Shown: one piece after another, positions 43,526-52,349 of the stretch | Position numbering within the stretch: the first letter of the stretch is position 1 | Layout of the letters: every line of letters begins with the position of its first letter | From: an uncultured Roseibium sp. | Lineage (GTDB): Bacteria; Pseudomonadota; Alphaproteobacteria; Rhizobiales; Stappiaceae | Length of the DNA stretch: 64,000 nt | NCBI RefSeq assembly: GCF_963675985.1 | Contig: NZ_OY780958.1 | Coordinates: 310,001 to 374,000 of the forward strand | Reading direction: 5' to 3' | Notes under the pieces: model-generated | The model's input: the letters and a program-made list of their open reading frames with translations, nothing else | Told to the model about the DNA's origin: nothing | Databases searched by the model: none | Program-made: the position numbers and the translations under genes

Positions 43526-45127
43526 ATGCGCCCCGCCGGCCGATCGGAGCTCGATTCGCTCTATTTCACCTATCCGCATTTTGACAGTCCGTCGGACCGC
43601 GGCCATCTGGGCGATGATGTCCCGGTGGCGATTGTCGGCGCGGGTCCTGTCGGACTGACGGCGGCGCTCACCCTGGCCAGCGAAGGCGTGCGGTCGGTGG
43701 TTCTGGAAAAGAAGGCGACCTTCAACGACGGCAGCCGGGCGATCTGCATCGCGCGCCAGAGCTATTACATCCTCGACCGGATCGGCGCGCTGCACCCTTT
43801 CCTTGAGAAGTCGCTCGGCTGGACCACAGGCCGGACCTTCTATCGCGGCAAGCAGATCCTGGAGTTCGAGATGCCGGATAGCGAGGCCGAGCGGTTCCGG
43901 CCGATGTACAATCTCCAGCAGCAGTATATTGAGCAGTTTCTGTGGGAGGCGGCCGCCGCCTCGCCGCTGATCGAGATCCGCTGGCAAAGCGCGGTGACGG
44001 GTGCTGCCGACGAAGAGGACGGAGTGCGGCTCTCCGTTTCCGATCCGGGCGGGGGCTATGCCTTCAGGGCGGACTGGGTTCTGGCTGCCGACGGCGCCCA
44101 CAGTCCTGTGCGGAAAATGCGTGGACTTCGGCTTCAGGGCGAGAATTACGAAGGCCGCTACGTGATCGCCGACGTGCGCATGGAGCACGACTATCCCACC
44201 ATTCGCCGGGCTCTGTTCGATCCGGAAAGCCGGCCGGGCGGAACCGTTCTGGTGCACCGCCAGCCGGACAACATCTGGCGGATCGACTACCAACTGCGCG
44301 ACGGCGAATCGGCTGAAGAGGCGACGCAGGAGGCGGAAGTTCGCCGCAATGTGGAAGCGGTGCTGAAGGATCTCGGTCATACCAGCGGTTACGACCTGGA
44401 ATGGTGGAGCGTCTATTCCGCGAACACGCTGGCGCTCCACGATTACCGGGACGGGCGGGTCTTCTTCATCGGTGACAGCGCACACATCGTGCCGATTTTC
44501 GGCGTGCGCGGGTTGAACAACGGGCTGGCCGATGCCCAGAACATCGGCTGGAAACTGGGCTGGGTGCTGAACGGTCGTGCCGGGGAGGGGCTGCTCGACA
44601 GCTACACGCCGGAACGTCGAGGGGCGACGCTGGACGTCTTTGCCAATGCCTCGAAGAGCACACGGTTCATGACGCCGCCGAGCCGTGGCTGGCAGGTGAT
44701 GCGCGACGCGGCCCTCTCGCTTGCCCTGACACACCCTTACGCGGGTGCGCTGGCGAACCCCCGTCAAATGGTTCCCTATACCTATGCCGACAGTCCGCTG
44801 ACCCTTGAGGATGATCCCGCTTTTTCGTCCGGGCCGGCTCCCGGATCGGTCGCTGCCGATTTGCCGCTGGATGAAGGGTATCTGTCCGAAAGACTCGAGG
44901 GTTTCACGGTCCTTTCCTTCGGCGACGGGGTGGACCCGGGTGGATTGGACTCGACTGGGGGCACAACCGTCCTACGTATTGGATTGGAGACGGAAGCCGC
45001 CCGCGCCTATGACGCGGACGACGGAACGCTCTATCTGGTCCGCCCCGACATGTACGTGGCGGCCAGGTGGCGTCAGGGTGATCTGGACGGGATCAAAAGG
45101 GCCCTGCGCCACATTCTTCAAACTTAA
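43526..45127 (+). CDS. FAD-dependent monooxygenase (aromatic hydroxylase type)
   Basis: This class A flavoprotein monooxygenase has 533 residues; the ATG at 43526 follows AGGGAGGAG. The FAD motifs are GAGPVGLTAALTLASEG near residue 38, the DG motif VLAADGAHSPVRKM and the GD motif VFFIGDSAHIVPIFGVRGLNNGLADAQN. The C-terminal thioredoxin-like domain (FTVLSFGDG to the end) is typical of PheA/MhpA-like enzymes. A DUF2783 protein gene lies 11 bases downstream, a partner often found with such hydroxylases, and a LuxR gene is divergent. The substrate is probably an aromatic acid or phenol, not proven. Confidence 0.92.
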   Translation: MRPAGRSELDSLYFTYPHFDSPSDRGHLGDDVPVAIVGAGPVGLTAALTLASEGVRSVVLEKKATFNDGSRAICIARQSYYILDRIGALHPFLEKSLGWTTGRTFYRGKQILEFEMPDSEAERFRPMYNLQQQYIEQFLWEAAAASPLIEIRWQSAVTGAADEEDGVRLSVSDPGGGYAFRADWVLAADGAHSPVRKMRGLRLQGENYEGRYVIADVRMEHDYPTIRRALFDPESRPGGTVLVHRQPDNIWRIDYQLRDGESAEEATQEAEVRRNVEAVLKDLGHTSGYDLEWWSVYSANTLALHDYRDGRVFFIGDSAHIVPIFGVRGLNNGLADAQNIGWKLGWVLNGRAGEGLLDSYTPERRGATLDVFANASKSTRFMTPPSRGWQVMRDAALSLALTHPYAGALANPRQMVPYTYADSPLTLEDDPAFSSGPAPGSVAADLPLDEGYLSERLEGFTVLSFGDGVDPGGLDSTGGTTVLRIGLETEAARAYDADDGTLYLVRPDMYVAARWRQGDLDGIKRALRHILQT

Positions 45128-45138
45128 GGAGGGGACCA

Positions 45139-45321
45139 ATGACTTCAGAGGAGTTCGAGGCCTTCTATGAGGCAATGGCGGAGGCGATCGATACCATTGC
45201 CCCGGACTATACGGAAGTGTTCCTGGCGAAGCTTTGTCTCGCCTTCGGTCGCGAGATCGGAGATGGCGAAAGGGCTTTGGCGTTGATTGCCGACTGCAGG
45301 AAGGATCTGGCTCGAGGGTAA
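45139..45321 (+). CDS. DUF2783-like small protein
   Basis: This 60-residue protein with FEAFYEAMAEAIDTIAPD and ALALIADCRKDLARG resembles DUF2783. A strong AAGGAGGGG site precedes the ATG, 11 bases after the monooxygenase stop, so it is cotranscribed. Small proteins of this type accompany flavin hydroxylases but their function is unknown. Confidence 0.85.
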   Translation: MTSEEFEAFYEAMAEAIDTIAPDYTEVFLAKLCLAFGREIGDGERALALIADCRKDLARG

Positions 45322-45433
45322 ATGGCGGATCGGGGTCCGATGAAATGCGGACTTCTCTTTCGGGCGGCCATGGCTGTATAAGCGGGCAATCATTTTCACC
45401 GCAAAGCACCGAACCTGCCTGAAACCGAACACC

Positions 45434-46222
45434 ATGTCGAACCAGTACCTGATTGCCGCCCTCTACAAGTTCGCTCCCCTCGAGGACTACGAGGAGATGC
45501 GCGACGCGCTGAAGAAATTCTGCGTGGACAGGGACGTGCGCGGCAGCCTGCTGCTCGCGCGCGAGGGTATCAACGGCACGGTGTGCGGTCCGCAATACGG
45601 TGTGCGGGAACTTCTGGAGCACCTGCGCGCCGATCCGCGTCTGGCCGATCTGGAGCACAAGGAGGCCTGGAGCCACCGGCATGTGTTCAAGCGCATGAAG
45701 GTGCGTCTGAAGCAGGAGATCGTGCGTCTGGCGGTCGACGGGATCGACCCGAACGAGCTGGTCGGCACCTATGTGAAGCCGGAAGACTGGAACGAGCTGA
45801 TCAGCGATCCGGATGTGGTCGTCATCGATACCCGCAACGACTACGAATATGCCTTCGGCACCTTCGAGCGTGCGCTCAATCCGAACACCCAGTCGTTCCG
45901 CGAGTTTCCGGACTGGGTGCAGAAGGCGGTAGAACTGGAGAACAAGCCCAAGGTTGCCATGTTCTGCACCGGCGGCATCCGCTGCGAGAAGGCCACCTCG
46001 CTCATGCTGCGGGAAGGCTTCGAGGAGGTCTACCACCTCCAGGGCGGCATCCTGAACTATCTGGAAAAGGTACCGGAGGACAAAAGCCTCTGGAAGGGCG
46101 AGTGTTTCGTCTTCGACGACCGGGTGTCGGTCGATCACAAGCTCGAGCCGCGCTGGGGCGAATGGGTGCCGGAGGAAGCCCGGCACGTGATCAACGAGGA
46201 TACGGATTACGACAACGGGTAG
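45434..46222 (+). CDS. trhO: Rhodanese-related sulfurtransferase (TrhO-like, tRNA U34 hydroxylation)
   Basis: This 262-residue protein resembles YceA/TrhO, which hydroxylates uridine 34 of tRNA using prephenate-derived chemistry in E. coli. The N-terminal acylphosphatase-like domain has REGINGTVCG, and the rhodanese domain has DVVVIDTRNDYEYAFGTF and the active-site loop FCTGGIRCEKATS. It is shorter than the E. coli enzyme, ending soon after FVFDDRVSVDHKLEP, so a C-terminal cysteine-rich region is absent. There is no ribosome site before the ATG. It is separated by 112 bases from the DUF2783 gene and is likely a separate unit. Confidence 0.92.
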   Translation: MSNQYLIAALYKFAPLEDYEEMRDALKKFCVDRDVRGSLLLAREGINGTVCGPQYGVRELLEHLRADPRLADLEHKEAWSHRHVFKRMKVRLKQEIVRLAVDGIDPNELVGTYVKPEDWNELISDPDVVVIDTRNDYEYAFGTFERALNPNTQSFREFPDWVQKAVELENKPKVAMFCTGGIRCEKATSLMLREGFEEVYHLQGGILNYLEKVPEDKSLWKGECFVFDDRVSVDHKLEPRWGEWVPEEARHVINEDTDYDNG

Positions 46223-46340
46223 TGCACCGTATACTCGAACCGGACCCTGTGGCTTTTTAAGACTTTAACACTTCGTTAATTTTTCCTAGACTTCCCCGTG
46301 CAGCCTGTCATTTCACAGGCTCGGGACAGGGGGAAGTGTC

Positions 46341-46931
46341 ATGCGTCGAACCATTGTCAGCGCCAGTTTGGGCCTCTTGCTGGCTCTATCCCAAACTCAA
46401 TCGGTTTTTGCCGGCGGCAGGGCGCTCGCCTGTTATGAACAGGCCGTCGTTCCGGCCGTTTATCAAACCGTTCAGGAACAGGTTCTGGTCAGACCGGCTT
46501 CCAGCCACGTGGTGCGCCAGCCGGCCGTCTATGCCTATCAGGCACGGCGGGTGGTGCTTCAGCCGGAACGGGTCAGCTACCGCACCGTCGCTCCGGTCTA
46601 TTCCCTCCAGTCCCGCCGGGTACAGGTCCGGCCGGCAAGTTATGGCTGGGAATATCGGATGCGGAAGGGGCGCCGCATCCTGTGCAAGGTCGCCTATCCG
46701 GCCGCCTATTCCACAGTTCAGGAACGCGTCCTGGTAAAGCCTGGCGGTCGGGTTCCCGTTCGCCAGCCGGCGATCTACGGCTCGGTCAAGGAAAAGGTTC
46801 TGGTTCAGCCGGCATCTCAACACGTCGTGCGCGAACCGGCGGTCTACAGGACCGTGACCCGCAGGGTGAAGGTCCGCGACGCACAGACCGTGTGGAAGCC
46901 GGTTCGGGTGCGCAGCGGCTGCAGGTATTAA
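46341..46931 (+). CDS. Exported PA-Y repeat protein
   Basis: This 196-residue exported protein has a signal peptide ending at FAGG. The mature part consists of about six imperfect units of roughly 24 residues that start with P-A-x-Y and contain a V-x-E-x-V-L-V-x-P core (for example PAVYQTVQEQVLVRPAS, PAAYSTVQERVLVKPGG and PAIYGSVKEKVLVQPAS, near residues 38, 120 and 143). Two degenerate copies fill the middle. Cysteines at 31, 115 and 194 are the only ones. The protein is very basic. It resembles similar repeat proteins of Hyphomicrobiales that I cannot name. A GGGGGAAG site precedes the ATG. Function unknown; a cell-envelope structural role is plausible. Confidence 0.75.
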   Translation: MRRTIVSASLGLLLALSQTQSVFAGGRALACYEQAVVPAVYQTVQEQVLVRPASSHVVRQPAVYAYQARRVVLQPERVSYRTVAPVYSLQSRRVQVRPASYGWEYRMRKGRRILCKVAYPAAYSTVQERVLVKPGGRVPVRQPAIYGSVKEKVLVQPASQHVVREPAVYRTVTRRVKVRDAQTVWKPVRVRSGCRY

Positions 46932-46949
46932 CGGAACCGGCGAACAGCT

Positions 46950-47828
46950 CTACGTGTCTGCGGTCCTGAAACGGGCTGCGGGCAAGCCCTTCAATCCGTG
47001 CCCTTCCACCAGATAAAGCCCGCCTGACACCCCGTCGTCGATCTCCGGTGACGCCTTGAGGCTGGTAACGACCAGCTGGTCGAGATCGGGGCCGCAGAAA
47101 CAGGGCATGGTGGGTTTCGGGCAGGGCATGGGAATGGCGTGTTTCAGGTCGCCGTCGGGCGAAAAGCAGTTGAGCACGCCGGCGGAGACGCCCGCGCTCC
47201 AGTAGTTGCCCTGCGCATCCACGGTCGCGCCGTCCGGCCGTCCGGTCTCGTCCGTCTGCTGGGCGAAGAGCATTTTTGCACCAAGTGAGCCGGTTGCTGG
47301 ATCGAAGACATAAGCCTCGATCCATCCCGGCGAACTGTCGGAATGGTACATGAGGGTGCCGTCCGGGGACCAGGCGAGACCGTTGGAAACCTTGAGCCCA
47401 TCGCGGATCTGCCAGACGTCGCCGCCCGCATCGACCCGGTAAAACCCGGCGATCGGTTCGCGCGGGTTGGACGTGTCCATGGTGCCGACCCAGAAGGCGC
47501 CGTCCGGGCCGACCTTGCCGTCGTTCAGGCGGGTCTGGGGCAGATCGGTCTCGATCTCCGCCAGAACCGTTCTTTCGCCGCTGTCCGGATCGAACAGGAT
47601 GACCTTGTCCCAGACGCTGACGACAAGCCGGCCGTCATCCGCCAGGCCGAAGGATCCGACCTCGTTTTCGAATTGCCACGATGTGATGGATTTGGTGGCC
47701 CAGTCCATGGACTGGATGGTTTGGCCCTGTATATCCGCCCACAGCAAGCGGCCGGTTTTATCGTCCCAGGTGGGGCATTCGGCCAGTTGATAGGTCGGAT
47801 CGATGAGCCGGGTTACCGTATAGGACAC
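46950..47828 (-). CDS. SMP-30/gluconolactonase family protein
   Basis: This six-bladed propeller lactonase-like protein has 292 residues and starts at a GTG. It has the calcium/active-site signatures LAECPTWDDKTGRLLWAD (Glu), RLNDGKVGPDGAFWVGTMD (Asn and Asp) and KVSNGLAWSPDGTLMYHSD (second Asn and Asp). Members hydrolyse sugar lactones such as gluconolactone or act on other aldonolactones. It is encoded alone, next to an Lrp regulator gene. In a window with zwf and edd but no pgl it could contribute lactonase activity, but this is speculation. Confidence 0.9.
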   Translation of the reverse strand: MSYTVTRLIDPTYQLAECPTWDDKTGRLLWADIQGQTIQSMDWATKSITSWQFENEVGSFGLADDGRLVVSVWDKVILFDPDSGERTVLAEIETDLPQTRLNDGKVGPDGAFWVGTMDTSNPREPIAGFYRVDAGGDVWQIRDGLKVSNGLAWSPDGTLMYHSDSSPGWIEAYVFDPATGSLGAKMLFAQQTDETGRPDGATVDAQGNYWSAGVSAGVLNCFSPDGDLKHAIPMPCPKPTMPCFCGPDLDQLVVTSLKASPEIDDGVSGGLYLVEGHGLKGLPAARFRTADT

Positions 47829-47929
47829 CCTGCTGGTTCTCCCTTGGTGCAGCTTGTTGTGCTGTCGCGACTATAACTTGCGTCTTGGAAGGCGTCGATA
47901 CGGATTGTCCACCGAAGTGCACCGGCCGA

Positions 47930-48403
47930 TCAATCGCGGTTTCCGGCCATCGGGAAAGCGGTCTTGCGGACAATCGGACGGATCGCGAAGGAGGATTTCA
48001 TCCTGAGAACACCGGGCAGGCGGGTCAGTTCCTCGCGGTGAATGCGCTCGAAATCCGTCGGGTCGGCAGCGGTCACGCGCAGCATGTAATCAGCGTCGCC
48101 GGCCATCAGGTAGCATTCCATGATCTCGCCTGATCGGGCGACTGCCTTTTCGAAATTTTCCAGCACTTCGTTCGACTGGCCGGTCAGAGCGATTTCGACG
48201 AAGACATCCATCCGCCGGCCGAGCTTGCGCTGATCAAGAAGTGCGACATACTTGTCGATGATCCCGACCTCTTCCAGGGCGCGTACGCGGCGCAGGCAGG
48301 TCGACGGCGACAGGCCGACCTTTTCGGCGAGATCCGCGTTTGCGATCCGTCCGTCGCGTTGCAGTTCTTCGAGGATGCGATGATCGAGCCGGTCGAGCTT
48401 CAT
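47930..48403 (-). CDS. Lrp/AsnC family regulator, divergent from alanine dehydrogenase
   Basis: This 157-residue regulator has an N-terminal helix-turn-helix (LDRLDHRILEELQRDGRIANADLAEKVGLSPSTCLRRVRALEE) and a C-terminal RAM domain (GDADYMLRVTAADPTDFERIHREELTRLPGV) that binds amino acids. A GGAGGTAATC site precedes the ATG. It is divergent from alanine dehydrogenase across 153 bases, which contain a TATTCGAATA palindrome. In alphaproteobacteria such regulators (AldR-type) activate ald in response to alanine. Confidence 0.94.
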   Translation of the reverse strand: MKLDRLDHRILEELQRDGRIANADLAEKVGLSPSTCLRRVRALEEVGIIDKYVALLDQRKLGRRMDVFVEIALTGQSNEVLENFEKAVARSGEIMECYLMAGDADYMLRVTAADPTDFERIHREELTRLPGVLRMKSSFAIRPIVRKTAFPMAGNRD

Positions 48404-48422
48404 GATTACCTCCTTGGCAGAA

Positions 48423-48432
48423 TATTCGAATA
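48423..48432. promoter_or_regulatory. Palindrome in the lrp/ald divergent region
   Basis: TATTCGAATA is a perfect 10-base palindrome about 20 bases before the lrp start, in an AT-rich region typical of Lrp-family binding sites. Confidence 0.45.
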
Positions 48433-48556
48433 ATAGAGAAATATTTATTCATTTATTGCAAGAATGGTGTTTTTTTTGCCTCAAATGAAAGGAAATTCGA
48501 GTGATGAGGGCGTAAAAATATTCTCCTACTTGAACCCTACCAGAGGGAATAAAAAC

Positions 48557-49693
48557 ATGCGCATCGGTGTGCCGAAGGAAATCAAGAATCAGGAATATCG
48601 GGTTGGTCTGACGCCGGACAGCGTTCAGGAAATCGTGGCACGCGGCCACGAGGTTTTCGTTGAAACCCAGGCCGGCGCGGGGATCCGCGCGGACGACGCT
48701 GTTTATGAAGCAGCGGGCGCCACGATCCTCGGATCGGCGGCAGAGGTCTTTGACACCGCGGAAATGATCGTCAAGGTCAAGGAACCGCAGGCCGTGGAAC
48801 GGGCTATGCTGCGTCCGGACCATATCCTCTTCACCTATCTCCACCTCGCACCCGATGCGGCCCAGACGGCGGATCTTGTGAAGTCCGGCGCGACCTGTAT
48901 CGCGTATGAAACGGTCGAGGGCGTGGACGGAGGCCTTCCGCTGCTGGCGCCGATGTCCCAGGTCGCCGGCCGACTGGCCGTGACCGCGGGTGCGACCGCG
49001 CTGGAGCGCGCAAACGGCGGCGTGGGGATTCTCATCGGCGGTGTGCCGGGGGTTGCTCCGGCCAAGGTCGTCGTCATCGGCGGCGGTGTTGTCGGCTCCA
49101 ACTGTATCACCATGGCGCTGGGCCTCGGCGCGGACGTGACGGTGCTCGACCGCAACGTCACCGTTCTGGCCCATCTGTCCCAGGCCTTCGGTCCGGCGCT
49201 AAAGACCGTGTATTCCACGAAGGCAGCTCTGGAACAGTATGTCATGGATACCGACATGGTGGTCGGCGCGGTTCTGGTTCCGGGTGCCGCAGCGCCCAAG
49301 CTGGTGAGCGCAGACATGGTCAAGCGCATGAAGCCGGGATCGGTCCTCGTGGACGTGGCCATCGACCAGGGCGGCTGTTTCGCCACCTCCAAACCGACGA
49401 CCCATTCCGAGCCGACCTATATTGTCGACGAGGTCGTTCACTACTGTGTGGCCAACATGCCGGGTGCCGTTCCGCGGACATCCGCCTATGCGCTCAACAA
49501 CGCCACCCTGCCGTTCACGCTGGCGCTCGCCGACAAGGGCGCAAAACAGGCACTGCTGGATGATCCGCTGTTCATGCCGGGTCTCAACGTTCACGGCGGC
49601 ATGGTCACCTGCGAGGCCGTTGCCGGCGCACTCGGTTATGACTACGTGGATCCGAAGACGGCGCTGGAAACCAAGGTGTCGCAGGCTGCCTGA
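48557..49693 (+). CDS. ald: Alanine dehydrogenase
   Basis: This enzyme interconverts L-alanine and pyruvate with NAD+ and ammonia. It has 378 residues from the ATG at 48557, which follows GAGGGAA; the longer frame to 48464 starts in an AT-rich leader. Motifs are MRIGVPKEIKNQEYRVGLTP, LFTYLHLAPD, the nucleotide fold VVVIGGGVVGSNCITMALGLGADVTVLDRN and the substrate histidine loop near NMPGAVPRTSAYALNNATLP. It is divergent from the Lrp regulator and ends at a clear terminator. Confidence 0.96.
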   Translation: MRIGVPKEIKNQEYRVGLTPDSVQEIVARGHEVFVETQAGAGIRADDAVYEAAGATILGSAAEVFDTAEMIVKVKEPQAVERAMLRPDHILFTYLHLAPDAAQTADLVKSGATCIAYETVEGVDGGLPLLAPMSQVAGRLAVTAGATALERANGGVGILIGGVPGVAPAKVVVIGGGVVGSNCITMALGLGADVTVLDRNVTVLAHLSQAFGPALKTVYSTKAALEQYVMDTDMVVGAVLVPGAAAPKLVSADMVKRMKPGSVLVDVAIDQGGCFATSKPTTHSEPTYIVDEVVHYCVANMPGAVPRTSAYALNNATLPFTLALADKGAKQALLDDPLFMPGLNVHGGMVTCEAVAGALGYDYVDPKTALETKVSQAA

Positions 49694-49721
49694 GGCCGTC
49701 TTTCAGGACAATAAAGAAAAA

Positions 49722-49747
49722 GGCAGAGGCTTTCGCTTCTGCCTTTT
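49722..49747 (+). terminator. Rho-independent terminator of ald
   Basis: GGCAGAGGC pairs with GCTTCTGCC (one G-T pair, TTTC loop) and is followed by TTTT, 29 bases after the ald stop. Confidence 0.9.
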
Positions 49748-49782
49748 GTCATTTCTGAAGACCGGATAGACCCTCTGCCGGA

Positions 49783-50055
49783 TCAGGGGCAGCGCACCTT
49801 GTAGGGGACGCCGTTCTGGTCGCGGGCGATGCAGTTTCTCGGTGTGGTCATCACACCGATGATACCGCCGCCCATGGCGCCGATCGCAGCCCCGGCAAGA
49901 GTGGCTCCTCCACCCGAACCAACGGCAGCACCCACGGCGGCACCCGTCGCCGCACCGAGACCCCCGCCGATCAGCATACGGTCCCGCTGGCTTTCGCTAT
50001 TGACACAACCGGCAAGGAAAACGGCCAGAACCGCTACGGCAAGTAAGGGTTTCAT
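49783..50055 (-). CDS. Glycine-zipper outer-membrane lipoprotein (copy 1)
   Basis: This 90-residue small lipoprotein has a lipobox LAGC, residue 16 being Cys. The sequence LIGGGLGAATGAAVGAAVGSGGGATLAGAAIGAMGGGIIG is a glycine zipper able to insert in membranes, followed by TTPRNCIARDQNGVPYKVRCP with two cysteines likely forming a disulfide. The start at 50055 follows GGGAGG; the longer frame to 50076 is unlikely. A second copy is encoded 79 bases upstream on the same strand. Confidence 0.88.
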   Translation of the reverse strand: MKPLLAVAVLAVFLAGCVNSESQRDRMLIGGGLGAATGAAVGAAVGSGGGATLAGAAIGAMGGGIIGVMTTPRNCIARDQNGVPYKVRCP

Positions 50056-50133
50056 CCACGCCTCCCGACGTTTCAAGGAATCGAATCACCCTTATTTTAC
50101 AACGGTTCCGGCCAAATGTCGGTCTTGTCTATT

Positions 50134-50406
50134 TTACGGGCATGCAACCCGGTACGGACGGCCGTAGCGGTCGTAAGCTACGCAGTTCTTCGGCGTGGTT
50201 GCCCCACCGACGACTGCGCCACCAACTGCACCGATTGCTGCACCGGCAAGTGCGCCACCAGCGCCGCCACCATCAATGGCCGAACCGATGACTGCCCCGG
50301 TTGCAGCACCGAGGCCGCCGCCGACGAGCGCGCGGTCACGCTGGCTGTCCGACTGGCAGGCCGCCAAAAGCAGGCCGGCAGCCGCGAGAACAATCAACTT
50401 CTTCAT
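50134..50406 (-). CDS. Glycine-zipper outer-membrane lipoprotein (copy 2)
   Basis: This 90-residue paralog of copy 1 has the same architecture: lipobox LAAC at about residue 16, SQRDRALVGGGLGAATGAVIG, a glycine zipper and the C-terminal TTPKNCVAYDRYGRPYRVACP with two cysteines. A GGAGACC site precedes the ATG. The two copies are in tandem on the same strand, so they arose by duplication. Such small lipoproteins (YMGG/17-kDa-antigen-like) are envelope proteins of unclear role. Confidence 0.88.
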   Translation of the reverse strand: MKKLIVLAAAGLLLAACQSDSQRDRALVGGGLGAATGAVIGSAIDGGGAGGALAGAAIGAVGGAVVGGATTPKNCVAYDRYGRPYRVACP

Positions 50407-50592
50407 TTCACTGGTCTCCAGATTCCATCAATGAGTACGAAAATGAACACATCATATTGTATTGGCAATAATGAGATATGTCATTTCAGTCCATATTTTT
50501 CCCTTGTAGATGCCCAAAGGTAATCGGGTTTCTTCGCGACGGCAATCGGTCTGTCGAGGGGCATCTTCGATCGCATCCTATCACGGGGACCG

Positions 50593-52212
50593 CTAACAAA
50601 GTTTTGCGAGCAGGCCTTTCGTGGAACTGTCCTTGCCGTCTGCTTCCTTTTCTCCCCGGACCATCGGCAGCAGGGCGGTCGCCAGTTCCTTGCCGAGTTC
50701 CACGCCCCACTGGTCGAAGGAATTGATCCCCCAGATGGCCCCTTCGACGAACACCCGGTGCTCATAAAGGGCGATCAGCCGCCCAAGCGCGAAGGGGGTC
50801 AGTTTCTCGTAGGCAATGGTCAGGGACGGACGATTGCCTGGGAAAACCTTGTGCGGAGCGAGGCGGTCCGTTTCCTCGTCCGATTTTCCCGATGCCTTCA
50901 GCAGGGCTTTGGCTTCATCGAGCGTTCGCCCGACCATCAAGGCTTCCGACTGGGCCAGGCAATTGGCAACCAGCATCTCGTGGTGGTGAACGAGATCTTC
51001 TTCATGTCCCTTGGTGGCAACGATGAACTCGCAAGGAATGACCGTCGTTCCCTGATGAAGCAACTGGTAGAAGGCGTGTTGGCCGTTGGTGCCGGGTTCG
51101 CCCCAGACCAGAGGCCCCGTATCGACGTCGACCGGCGTGCCGTCGAGCTTCACCCGCTTGCCGTTGGATTCCATGTCGAGCTGCTGCAGATAGGCGGGCA
51201 GGCGGGACAGGCGCTGGTCATAAGGCAGAACCGCCCGGGCGGAATGCCCCAGCACGTCCCGGTTCCAGATGCCGACGAGACCTAGAAGGACCGGCAGGTT
51301 GGTCTCCAGGGGCGCTTCCGTGAAATGGCGGTCCATGGCATGGGCGCCCTCCAGGAAATCGGCAAAGGCGTCGGGGCCGATGGCGATCATCAGCGGCAGG
51401 CCGATGGCCGACCAGATGGAATAACGTCCGCCGACCCAGTCCCAGAAGCCGAAGATCCTGTCTTCCGCGATCCCGAAAGCCGCGACCTTGTCGAGGGCCG
51501 TGGAAATGGCCGCGAAATGCGCTGAGACGGCGTCCTCACCGAGCGCCTCCACAATCCATTTGCGCGCCGTTTGCGCATTGGTCATGGTTTCGATGGTGGT
51601 GAAGGTTTTCGAGGCCACCAGGATCAGGGTCGTTGCCGGATCGAGCGCCTTCAGCGTGTCGGCAATATGGGCGCCGTCAACGTTGGAGACGTAATGGACC
51701 GCTGGGCCATCGTGATAAGGCGCCAGTGCGAGGGTGGTCATCAGCGGTCCCAGGTCGGACCCGCCAATGCCGATATTGACCACGTCGGTGAAAGGTTGGC
51801 CGTTCTGCGCCGTGAGATCACCGGAGCGGATGGCTTCTGCAAAATCGGCCATCTCAGTCAGCACGGAGCGGATTTCCGGCATGACATTCTTGCCATCGAC
51901 AAGAACGGGATTGTCGGAGCTGTTCCTCAATGCGGTGTGGAGAACCGCGCGATCTTCTGTTTCGTTGATCCTCTCACCGGAGAACATGGCGTCCCGGCGG
52001 GTTTCCACGCCGGTCTCATGGGCGAGATCGATAAGCATCCCAAGGGCCTTTTCGTCCAGGATGCATTTGGAGAAATCGATCAGCAGGTCGTCGAGGCAGA
52101 ACGACAGGGTGTCGAAGCGGGACGGGTCGGCTTCAAACAGCTGCCGTAAAGGCCGTCCTTCAAACGTCCGGGCATGGGTTGACAGGTTTTGGAATATGTC
52201 CGCTGCAGCCAT
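50593..52212 (-). CDS. pgi: Glucose-6-phosphate isomerase
   Basis: This 539-residue enzyme interconverts glucose-6-phosphate and fructose-6-phosphate. The phosphosugar-binding motifs are GIGGSDLGPLM and LVASKTFTTIETMTNA; the catalytic region has PGTNGQHAFYQLLHQGT (Glu and His) and GINSFDQWGVELGK (Lys). A strong AGGAGG precedes the ATG. In this window it connects fructokinase, whose product is fructose-6-phosphate, to Zwf, and so to the Entner-Doudoroff genes. Its own neighbours (glycine-zipper proteins and carbonic anhydrase) are unrelated. Confidence 0.97.
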   Translation of the reverse strand: MAAADIFQNLSTHARTFEGRPLRQLFEADPSRFDTLSFCLDDLLIDFSKCILDEKALGMLIDLAHETGVETRRDAMFSGERINETEDRAVLHTALRNSSDNPVLVDGKNVMPEIRSVLTEMADFAEAIRSGDLTAQNGQPFTDVVNIGIGGSDLGPLMTTLALAPYHDGPAVHYVSNVDGAHIADTLKALDPATTLILVASKTFTTIETMTNAQTARKWIVEALGEDAVSAHFAAISTALDKVAAFGIAEDRIFGFWDWVGGRYSIWSAIGLPLMIAIGPDAFADFLEGAHAMDRHFTEAPLETNLPVLLGLVGIWNRDVLGHSARAVLPYDQRLSRLPAYLQQLDMESNGKRVKLDGTPVDVDTGPLVWGEPGTNGQHAFYQLLHQGTTVIPCEFIVATKGHEEDLVHHHEMLVANCLAQSEALMVGRTLDEAKALLKASGKSDEETDRLAPHKVFPGNRPSLTIAYEKLTPFALGRLIALYEHRVFVEGAIWGINSFDQWGVELGKELATALLPMVRGEKEADGKDSSTKGLLAKLC

Positions 52213-52274
52213 GCAAAAGGCCTCCTGGAATCGGGACTTAAAATAATTAAAACGAGACGATATCCGGGGATCGG

Positions 52275-52313
52275 TTCCGCCGGTAGGGGTCTTACCACGA
52301 GTTACCGGCGGAA
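52275..52313. other. Inverted repeat between the carbonic anhydrase gene and pgi
   Basis: TTCCGCCGGTA pairs perfectly with TACCGGCGGAA across a 17-base loop, 37 bases past the carbonic anhydrase stop codon and 62 bases before the pgi start. There is no T run, so it may be a regulatory site, an mRNA end or a terminator of another type. Confidence 0.45.
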
Positions 52314-52349
52314 AGGAGACAGGCGTTCAAATGTGGATGGGTGCCGTGT

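Noticed and set aside
42728..44767. 679-residue frame containing the LuxR regulator
   Set aside because: The first two thirds are antisense to the FAD monooxygenase; only the last 241 residues are a plausible protein.
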